64,000 bases of DNA from Pollenia angustigena (taxonomy: Eukaryota > Arthropoda > Insecta > Diptera > Polleniidae). The notes beneath the pieces were generated by a model. It had not been told where the DNA came from, made no database searches, and saw nothing but the letters and a program-made list of their open reading frames with translations. Below, piece by piece: positions 55,879 through 64,000 of this stretch. Both the position numbers and the translations under genes were made by a program. The DNA is taken from positions 54,064,308 through 54,128,307 of the forward strand of contig OV884056.1 in assembly GCA_930367215.1 (NCBI GenBank), given 5' to 3'. Within the stretch, counting starts at the first letter, position 1, and every line of letters begins with the position of its first letter.

Positions 55879-57067
55879 TACTGTTATGTATCATCTGACT
55901 TTTGTGAAAAAAAGAATAATTATAACGGTCCCTGTCACCATTTAAACTACTAAGAAATATTAGTGCAAATTGACTCGTGCCGAATGACAGCTATCATTAA
56001 AAACCCTTATTTCAATGCTTAAGTTTTTTATATGGAAAGTCCTTAAAGCAAAATTCATAGTTGGATCTTACTGTGAGATTGATTAAGCTCGTTATTTCTT
56101 TAACGGTTTAAAACCTTATTTTAAAGGCTCAGTTAGTCTTTACTTTCTGTTTCTTTTCTGTTCTGTGCCGTTCTGTTACGAAATTGTTATCAGCCATTTA
56201 TGATAAAATTATTGGTTTTGCACCGTCCATTGTTTTATTTCAATAACTTTAATGCACATAAATTTAAAATATGGCAAGTTTTATACCAACTGACAGACCG
56301 ACATCGCTAGATTGTCTGCGACTCAAAAAGTTACTAAGACAATTTGAAATTGTTCAGGAAAAGATTTTTTTTTTATTATTTTACATTTTATTTTATTTAA
56401 CAAAATTTACACATTGTTTTCTAAAAATATTTATATTTCTCTCCTTTTTTATTTCATTTGTGAGTGAAATAAAATTTATGCCCAGCTGTTTTATTAGCCC
56501 TCTTTAGTCTGAAGATATCAGCATTTCTCAATCCATATGGTTGTACATCGCCAACTTATTTGATTTGTTCACATAGATATTAAAATGCATTTACATATAT
56601 GGGCATTTTCTGGGGTCACGAACGTACGTTCTTACGCTTTTGATGTACAAATAATATAGAAAACAAAACTTTTCCTAGCATTTTTTTTCGATTCGATAGC
56701 AGTTGGGTAGCTCTATGTTTAGTGCAAAATATGGATTTCATCGAGTTTAAGTTTTCATAATAAGAGTTATAAACGTGTGGTCACGAACGTACGCAAAATA
56801 GAAGTCAACTTTGGCTGACAGTAGTGAAATGTAAAAATCTGCGCAATGGAACGGAATATTCAAAAGTGATTAATTTATTTTAAAAGTGTATTAATGGAGG
56901 TCTCCATCCAGTATTTACAAAATAAAATATATCTCTTAGTTTTTGTTTAATTGTCTTATTTACCGGTCGGGAACGTACGGATCGCGAACGTACGATTTTT
57001 CCATATGTTTTTTTGTTATTATCACCACGCATTTTCCGATAAATGTCTTCAAATTTCCCTAACAAAA

Positions 57068-57372
57068 ATACTTTATACTCCTTTTACAATTGATTTTAAT
57101 GGAGAGATTATAAAGAAAGAGTGTAAACATAACATATTTCTTGCATGTAAAATAAGTATATAAAAATGTCTTTAGAAGTAGAAAATACAGGAAATTATAA
57201 AATTTTCCAGTTTCCAGCCCAAATTTCCTCAAGTAAAACAGCTCAGATATGCTAGGAAACCATTCTTTTATAAGAACAAAGACTTTTTTATAATAATAAA
57301 CAATAAAGGACGATGATAATCAACATTTTATTTTTCATCCTGGTAGACCTTTCTGGGGAAATGCCCATATAT
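57068..57372 (+). repeat. Duplicated segment, sister of 30297-30840
   Basis: Same sequence as in the IscU intron without the 229-bp MITE: ATTGATTTTAATGGAGAGAT ... CATCCTGGTAGACC ... TGGGGAAATGCCC. The 22-codon frame after TTTTCCAG is broken here by one extra A, so this copy is the decayed one. Confidence 0.65.
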
Positions 57373-57593
57373 AATATTGTGAATAAAATTCAAAGTATTT
57401 AAATGTTGAGCCATTTAAGAGTATCAAGCATTGTTCGAATATTTGTATATCTATTACAGTTTAAGATAGTTCGCTTCGCTATGTTTTTGTAACTTTTGAA
57501 GTCTCTCTATTTTGAATTAATTACAGCACGTACATACTATATATTATTGTAGACCCGAACTCAAACTTATGTTTTATTATCGTACAGTCAACT

Positions 57594-58139
57594 CGCGATA
57601 ACGTGAACTAATTTTTACCATGGCGTTTCACGTTTTCGAGTTTGTTCACGTTATCGAATGCCAAAATTTAAAAAAATAACACCCCTATTTTCAAATAAAT
57701 AGATAAAGTATTTTAAAAAACATATTTTATTCATTTTTAATAACAAAAAATATATGTATACGCAACAATTTAGTTGACTTTGCATATGATACATTAAAAA
57801 ATAAATTTCTTATGAATACCATAAAAAAAATAAACATAAAATTAACAAAAACGAATTGAAACATTTTTTTGTTTAAGGAATGTTTATAAGGGATAAAAAA
57901 TTTCTCAGGAAAAAATGGTCATCTTTTTTTAAAAGTTTTTTTGTTTGATCATCTTTAACAAAGCTTTTTCTTTCAGCACTTTACTCCAATGATGAAAAGT
58001 ATGGGTTACCTGCTGCTTCCATGACAATCTGATTTGCACATAAAGAGAGTTCCTCCATTTTTGATCCTAACTTTTCTTTAAACGGGTCAGCAATTTGTGG
58101 CTGATCAAAAAGCTTTTCTCCGGAAATTATGAGGAGACG
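57594..58139 (-). pseudogene. Tigger/pogo-like transposon relic
   Basis: A terminal-repeat-like CAGTCAACTCGCGATAACGT at 57594 has a nearby inverted half (GTTCACGTTATCGAATGCC, 57644). On the minus strand, 58139-57981 encodes ISGEKLFDQPQIADPFKEKL, GSKMEELSLCANQIV and stops; in Tigger/jerky-type transposases an SGEKL block followed by a helical stretch precedes the first catalytic Asp. The catalytic part is absent and frames upstream are broken. Confidence 0.5.
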
Positions 58140-58688
58140 AACAATAAACCTCTGCTTAATTTTTTAAAGTCAGCTATCGCTGGCACGAAAACCACAATAA
58201 CTCTCTTAAATTTGTTGGTGAATTTCTAAAGCACTTGCTTTTAGCATCAGTCCGCTTACCGGTTATTTTTTATTTCGCATGCTAAGAAACCATTTGTAAA
58301 GTCACTTTTTCTGTAGTAACTTATCAGCCATTTATGATAAAATTATTGGTTTTGCACCGTCCATTGTTTTATTTCAATAACTTTAATGCACATAAATTTA
58401 AAAAAATTAAATTTTATGAATTCTTAAAATCAAAAAATAGTTTATTTCAATATAAATATGTTATTTTTATTATTAATTTTGCTGTCACTTACAATTACTT
58501 AACAAGTTTTTGATTTTAGCAAACTGAACCGCAACAGAACAGAAAAACTAATCAATTTCATAGGCTTTTTAATAACAAAAACAAATCAGCGAATCGTAAC
58601 AGTACAGAAAGTAAAGACTTATTTAGCCTTTAATTTTCTTTCTCTCGATTCTCGGGAATAAAATAATAGTCAAAATTAGTGCTCGAAA

Positions 58689-58719
<31 letters not shown>

Positions 58720-58952
58720 TAGTGTTTATTTACAAGTTTTAAAATATAAAAGGTACAATGGTATGAGATTTTACTTAAAGTACTACAACAATAAGAGTCT
58801 AATAATTAAATTTACAAAACACTAATAAAAAATAGATAAAAATAAACAGTCTTAAGGAAAATTGCTTACAAAAAACCTTTTTGATCTCTATGGGAGTTAT
58901 AAAGAAATTTGTTTGGATAATCGCTAAATTATTCATTCTTAACGAACGAGAC

Positions 58953-61603
58953 TTAGTGATTACCTTGTAAATTTCTTATTGTTTCAAAGTTAGACAATCT
59001 GCATTTTTCATTAAATGTCAGTGTCAGTTCTCTTGCAAATAAGTTAATCATCTTATGTCCAAAGTTACTGTGAAGTAAACTTGTCCTATACCTACGAGGA
59101 AGACTATGAATTATTTTCAAATTCTTATTTTGAATAATTTGAAGCTTTTTGGTATGAGTTTTGGCAGTTTTATGAAACCAGACTTGACAGCCGTAGGTCA
59201 TAATTGGTCGAATACACATTTTGTACAACAATGTTTTGTTTTTCAAGTTCAGTTTAGATCTTCTACTAAGTATAGGGTGCAGTGCACGACCACACTTTAT
59301 GGCTTTTTCACAAATGTAATTAACATGTTGCTTGAATTTTAGCTTCTTATCTAGGATAATGCCCAAATACTTAATTTCTGATTCCCACGACAGAACATAG
59401 TTTTAGAGGGGATGCGTTTTGGAGACTTATTATATGGAAAAATAATGGCTTGAGTTTTATTATCGTTAACTTTGATTTTCCATTTATTAAGATATTTTTG
59501 GCTTGAATTTAAGCTCTCTTGCATTCTATTAACTAACGCGTTAGAAATTTTACCGCTACAAATAAAGGCACTGTCGTCTGCATAAAATGCAGCTTCTTGG
59601 TTTCTACGCAGACTGATATCTGACGTATATAATGAATAAAGTGTAGGTGACAAAACAGAACCTTGTGGTAGACCCGCACATATACCTTTTTCCCTGGACG
59701 ACTTATTATCTACGTACACTACAAACGAACGACTGTCTAAAAAGCTTTGAATCGTTTTCTGCAAATATAGCGGAAAGTTATAGGAGTTTAGTTTAAACAA
59801 CAGGCCATTATGCCATATTGTGTCGAAAGCTTTTTCAATATCTAGAAATATAATACCTGTACTCCTGCGGTTTCTTTTATTATTTTCAATAATATTAACC
59901 ACTCGTTTTAATTGATGAACAGTGGAGTGCTCCTTTCGGAAACCAAACTGTTGTTGATTAATGATTCCATTCTGCTCAGAGAATTCAACGATTCTTTTGT
60001 GGATAATTTTTTCAAAGACTTTATCTAATAAACTCAAAATGCTTATTGGCCTATAGCTGGTAGGCAATTTGGGATCTTTTCCGGTTTTGAAAATTGGTAT
60101 TACTCTAGCCTTTTTAAATGCCAAGGGAAAGTGGCCATTTCTTAAGCAGTAATTGAAAAGTTTGCTTAATGTTTCAAAAAAGTATTCCGGCATTTGTTTT
60201 AAAATAATGCTATTTATACCATCTAAGCCAGGGGCTTTATTATTTTTTAAAGAGAAAACAAACGACTTAACTTCCGCGGAATCTGTGAGCTCAAATTGGT
60301 CACTGTCAGAAAGAACTGCATTGTTTAGTTCACGTACATAATTTGAAACTACATTATCTAAAGGTGAAGTATTGTTTGCCGTGATGGTATGATTACTACT
60401 GAACACTTCTGCAATGGCATTAGCTTTTTCTTCACCAGTTCTCAAAACTTCATCATATATTTTTAGATCAGAAATTGTAGAGTTCCTACCTTTAAAAGCT
60501 TTTGTTAGTGTCCAAAATTTTTTAGACCCGGAAGGCAACTTCGAAATGAAATTTGACCACGCTACATTTCTGTCCCTATTTAAGTGAAAATCGATTAGTC
60601 GATTCAACTGTTTTATAATGCTTATTATATGGGCTCTGTAGGTAGGATCTCTACATCTCTGTAGCTTGCGATTATATTTGTTCCTCTGTGAAATAAGCAT
60701 TTTGGACGTATTTGAAATCTCCCTCTGCCAAGGATTTTTTTGGCCCACTGGAATCTTGCCGAAAGCCTCTTTAATGATACTTATTAATCTATTTAATGAG
60801 AAATCAAGGTTAGTATCATTTAATTCAATCTGCCCTATGTTGTGACACCTTATTTCGTTCTCAACCCAGTTTTTTATTGCTGGCCAATCAGCGCGATTAT
60901 ACAAGGGGACTGTAACTAAGTGGTTTTGAGGTGGACCATAAATATAACAAGAAATTGGAACATGATCAGACTGCAAAATATTCGGATGCGACTCTAAGCG
61001 CGAAGATGAGATATTAGAGTTAGTTAACAAGAGATCTACGGTGGAGGGTTGGACCGGAACTATGTTTTGTCCGAATCTGGTGTAGGTGTCTGGATGGAAT
61101 ATATAGTAACTTGAACCAAGTTGATGTCTGTAAAGTTCTTTCCCAGCAGAGTTGTCTGTAGCACAGTTCCAACCCACGTGCTGTGCATTAAAATCACCAA
61201 AAATAAAATAATAATTTAAAGAATCGGTAAGTAGGTCTAAGTCTGTTTTGAAATTCGTAGTATAAAGTGGATTATAAGCAGAAATAAAACTTACAGGACG
61301 TCCACTTATTATAACTTCCACAGAGATATTTTCTATTGTCTTTGTTTTAATCTTTGGTAATAATTTATGGACTATATTATTTTTAACGGCTATGAGTACT
61401 CCTCCTCCATGCGTTTGTCGATCTTCTCGGTATATTTTGTAGCCTCCAAATTTGAGTTTATGGTACGGTTTCAGGAACGTCTCGTTAAGAAGAAGAATAT
61501 CAATGTTTCTTTCATGAAGAACTTTTTCGAGCTGTGAAGCTGCTGACTCAGTAGATATGCCTTGGGCATTCCAGTGCATAACATGAACATTTTGCTTACC
61601 CAT
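58953..61603 (-). pseudogene. Retrotransposon ORF2, endonuclease and reverse transcriptase, one frameshift
   Basis: The first frame (61603-59351, 750 aa) has the AP-endonuclease motifs MHWNAQGI, LLNETF, FIFGDFNAQHVGWN and SDHVPI, then the reverse transcriptase: NNKAPGLDGIN, ARVIPIFKTGK, SYRPISILSLLDKVFEK, GIIFLDIEKAFDTIWH (first catalytic Asp), GLPQGSVLSPTLYSLYTSDI and FYADDSAF (the YADD centre). Near 59400 the frame breaks at a short T run; the true continuation, LGIILDKKLKFKQHV to the stop at 58953, is in the neighbouring frame and holds the post-polymerase region (YGCQVWFHKTAKTHTKKLQI). Either a recent one-base indel or an assembly error explains it. No RNase H domain is visible, as usual for this group. 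Confidence 0.92.
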
Positions 61604-61607
61604 GATT

Positions 61608-62741
61608 TTATATGGCTTGCTTAAGCATCATGCCAAGCACTCTTAATTTGTCGAATTTATTCCGACATTTTTCTAATGCATCAACAGCATTAAAGAATAT
61701 TTCCAATAATCTCTCATTGGAAATATCGTCGTCATTGTTGCTGACGCGGGGTCTGCTTTGCGAAACTTCAGAATATAGTCTTCTATTTTGAGAGGTGGAC
61801 TCACGACGATCATTTTGTTGTTGCTGACTTGACAGTTGAGGAAACTCAGCATCATCATATACATAATTGTTTCTAGGTCTATTGAAATTAGATCTAGATC
61901 TGGATGTTATCCGAAAACGCATTTCCAAATAATTCTTACGGAATGGGCATTTAGGGTCGTCAGACCTATGGTTGACATTTCTCAGATTCTTTTTGCTGCA
62001 GTTGTAACATTTGTAAACAATTCTGTCTTCTTGAGCGTTTTTGGCAAGGGAACATTCTGTCTGGTCGTGATTTCCCGCACAGACTGCACACACACTGACT
62101 CTGTTACAGTTGTTTACTCCATGTCCGTACATAGAGCATTTTGCACATTGCGTGGGCCCTTTGTTTCCTTTCAGTGGTCTTCTCCAATAGACAGCGATAT
62201 TACTGCAGTATTTTATTTTTATAACCTCACTTTTTGTAACTTCTTGTTTATTAAACTCAGCCAAATATATAGCGTCATCATCTGTCGTTTTTTTGGTTAC
62301 AATTACTTTAAGGCTTACCGGTCTTATGTTGTGTATTTTAGCAAATTCCTCCTTTAATAGCTCCGGATCCGTTCTTGGTAAACCAAATAATACCAGCTTA
62401 AAGTACTTAGCGTCTTTCACCTTGTGGGTGTAAAAAGTGAATTTCAGTTCACTCAGCTTTTCTAAAGCAGCTTCATAGAGGATCAATGTGTTACATATGA
62501 CCTTTGTTCCAATTGACATGCTCTTAAACAAGTACTCCTCACCAAGTATTTGCCAAACTTGTGAAAAACTGTGGCACGAGTCCACCACGATAGGTGGAAT
62601 TTTCTCCTTGACAATTCTAGTCTCTTCTTCTTCATCATTTGATAGCAAATTAAATCTGTTGCTATTCCCAGGTTCAATCCTTTGCATCTTGAATTTTGGT
62701 CTATTCCCAAAATACTCTCGTTTCTGACTAGCCATAGTCAA
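61608..62741 (-). CDS. Retrotransposon ORF1, gag-like nucleic-acid-binding protein
   Basis: 377 aa. Residues about 75-180 form the alpha/beta domain seen before the zinc knuckles in jockey-group ORF1 (YFKLVLFGLPRTDPELLKEE). Cys-rich knuckles follow from about residue 199: CAKCSMYGHGVNNC, CAVCAGNHDQTEC and CYNCSKKN ... HRSDDPKC. The carboxy third is Ser/Arg/Asn rich. It coats the RNA and carries it to the nucleus. The stop is four bases before the ORF2 start, so ORF2 probably depends on reinitiation. A second Met two codons in is an alternative start. Confidence 0.92.
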   Translation of the reverse strand: MTMASQKREYFGNRPKFKMQRIEPGNSNRFNLLSNDEEEETRIVKEKIPPIVVDSCHSFSQVWQILGEEYLFKSMSIGTKVICNTLILYEAALEKLSELKFTFYTHKVKDAKYFKLVLFGLPRTDPELLKEEFAKIHNIRPVSLKVIVTKKTTDDDAIYLAEFNKQEVTKSEVIKIKYCSNIAVYWRRPLKGNKGPTQCAKCSMYGHGVNNCNRVSVCAVCAGNHDQTECSLAKNAQEDRIVYKCYNCSKKNLRNVNHRSDDPKCPFRKNYLEMRFRITSRSRSNFNRPRNNYVYDDAEFPQLSSQQQQNDRRESTSQNRRLYSEVSQSRPRVSNNDDDISNERLLEIFFNAVDALEKCRNKFDKLRVLGMMLKQAI

Positions 62742-62844
62742 AAAGAATTAAAGAAAAAATAAAATTTTCAAAAAATCACCCACGAGCAAAAATAACACGT
62801 TGTTTACAACTCAAGGCAATGTTGCCAACTGTGCTCGAAACATT

Positions 62845-64000
62845 AAATATTGTTCGGTACAGTAGAAATATGAAAAACACAAACGCTAATAGTGTTCGTG
62901 TAGTAATAACCTTAAAAAAACGTTTCTCTCTTTGTGATCTACGTACACATTAAAAATACTGTACTAATCCAACTCAACATAAAAATGAGAATATTTCATT
63001 GTTCTTACAAGTGGCAAGAAAATTTATAAAAAATTATGCATTTAAAATAAATGAATTTAAATTAAAATGAAAGCTTATTAATAAGATTTCTGTATGACGT
63101 GCTGAATTCCCAATTTTTCATATATGATAAATACACTGAAATTTACTGTTGAGGGAAAGCTAGCTTCTATGCGCATTTCACTGGTTGCTTAGGCCAGATC
63201 ATCAGGAAACCTTTTCCAAAGATTTTAGAAAAGCTAAAAATATTTTAAACAAATAAACCCCTAAAGCGAATAAGAATTTTAAATACTCAAAGTCTTACTT
63301 GAAAACCATTTACCTTAAAATGAAATTTTTTGTGAAACTCGATTTGAAATATTTATAGAAACATGCAAAATTAACAAGGAAATTGTTTATAAATTGAAAG
63401 AAACCACAAAATCATTTTATTTTTAAGAACTAATTGCAGAATAAATTGTTTCGGGGAAAACCACTAGCAAATTACCATTGTTATGTTATTTCCAAACAAG
63501 AAAGAAAACTATATAGATTTCAATTCCCAGCAAAAAAAGACATGCAAAAGAAGTAGTAAATGCATGGGTTCCGCGGATAATGCACTGGTTCTTTTTAGGT
63601 GAAACATGCATGATTTTAACATTAGCGTGTCATTGGCGATCATGGGTTCACATCTATGTAGGTAAACGGCTCGTTACTAAAAATATTGCTTAGAACCAAT
63701 GAAAGTTCAGTGATTAGATCGGGGTTTTCATTGATCTGGAATATTAACTGAAATGAGTGTGAATGAAAAGCAATGCATTTTTAATGATTTAAATACGTAT
63801 TTTCATTGGTGCTCAATATTAATTTTTACATGCATTATGGGAATGTATTATAAATTAATTTAAGAAAAGCATGAAAATTTAAATAAAATAAGGCATTTTG
63901 TAATCTTTTGAATTTTTTTATTAAATAATTATTACATTCGTCCCCTTTCAATTCTAAAAGAATACCAATTTATAGTGAAATATTGTAATTCCTACATAAG
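62845..64000. other. No gene; contains an unoccupied relative of the 14.9-15.25 kb repeat
   Basis: 63110-63250 matches 14900-15255 in inverted orientation: GAATTCCCAATTT, AGCTTCTATGCGCATTTCAC, TGGTTGCTTAGGCCAGATCA, TCAGGAAACC. Here the site that carries the MITE at 14948-15153 is empty. The rest to the right edge is AT-rich and featureless. Confidence 0.6.

Larger units (their letters stand above)
56127..58632. mobile_element. 2.5-kb block with inverted AGGCTCAGTTAG-type ends
   Basis: Left AGGCTCAGTTAGTCTTTACT and right AAAGTAAAGACTTATTTAGC are inverted, with TTCTGT-rich continuations of about 45 bp. Besides, an 83-bp direct repeat (TTATCAGCCATTTATGATAA to CACATAAATTTAAA) lies at 56187 and 58321. 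The block contains the CGAACGTACG region, the segment at 57068-57372 and the Tigger relic, so it is composite. A 78-codon frame at 56271 begins inside the direct repeat and ends in low complexity; I do not call it a gene. Confidence 0.55.
58693..62830 (-). mobile_element. Jockey-type non-LTR retrotransposon, near full length
   Basis: Minus-strand element with two reading frames and a poly(A) tail (T run at 58691-58716 on the plus strand). A 14-bp target duplication GTGCTCGAAACATT flanks it exactly (58679-58692 and 62831-62844). Total about 4.1 kb. The 5' untranslated part is only about 90 bases (62742-62830). Ends and frames are so well kept that insertion must be recent, but one frameshift near 59400 breaks ORF2. 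Confidence 0.93.

Noticed and set aside
61673..62727. Open frames on both strands within the retrotransposon ORF1
   Set aside because: Shadows of ORF1 in other frames; no family features.

Overview
The window is AT-rich nuclear DNA of a higher fly. The evidence is a DUF1091 gene (a dipteran-specific family), short introns with GT/AG ends, Drosophila-like start contexts, and a heavy load of transposons of insect type. A calyptrate fly (blow-fly or house-fly kind) is my inference from intron size and repeat load, not something read directly. Five host genes can be assembled: an Hsp70/BiP nucleotide exchange factor of the SIL1 family (2407-3837, minus), a seven-exon saccharopine dehydrogenase-like oxidoreductase (11484-16326, plus), a four-exon DUF1091 secreted protein (20038-23388, plus), the iron-sulfur scaffold IscU (27953-32154, plus), and a small Kazal-type secreted protein (32558-32898, minus, tail to tail with IscU). 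They do not form one pathway; they are ordinary neighbours separated, and internally stretched, by mobile DNA.

Most of the window is mobile DNA. 1-6.2 kb: a non-autonomous Helitron, Sil1, and a hAT-like MITE with an 8-bp target duplication. 6.8-11.4 kb: a dispersed repeat (family A) split by a MULE-like element with a 9-bp target duplication, which itself holds a DD41D mariner-like element and a palindromic foldback element. 11.5-16.3 kb: the oxidoreductase, whose fifth intron carries a 1.4-kb near-complete palindrome. 16.9-25.7 kb: nested MITEs, dispersed repeats A/B/C, the DUF1091 gene and a decayed hAT transposase. 26.2-27.4 kb: three Harbinger-like elements, two back to back and one inside another. 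28-32.2 kb: IscU with a transposon-filled 3.7-kb intron. 33-37.8 kb: a jockey-like element that lost its reverse transcriptase by internal deletion, and a composite TIR element with three MITEs inside.

38-41 kb: a 3.1-kb Helitron with a helicase relic. 42.9-45.1 kb: a 0.7-kb direct duplication carrying a conserved 47-codon ORF. 45.6-50 kb: further TIR elements. 51-52 kb: two weak coding candidates. 53.9-55.9 kb: tandemly arrayed family A and B repeats. 56.1-58.6 kb: a TIR-bounded block with a Tigger-like relic. 58.7-62.8 kb: an almost intact jockey-type non-LTR retrotransposon flanked by a 14-bp target duplication. 62.8-64 kb: no gene, but it holds an uninterrupted copy of a repeat that is interrupted at 14.9 kb.

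I see no CRISPR, no rRNA, no convincing tRNA and no bacterial-type system. The most informative content is insertion history: for several elements the window itself contains the unoccupied paralogous site, so target duplications can be checked directly. All ends and splice sites were read by eye, without alignments or RNA data.
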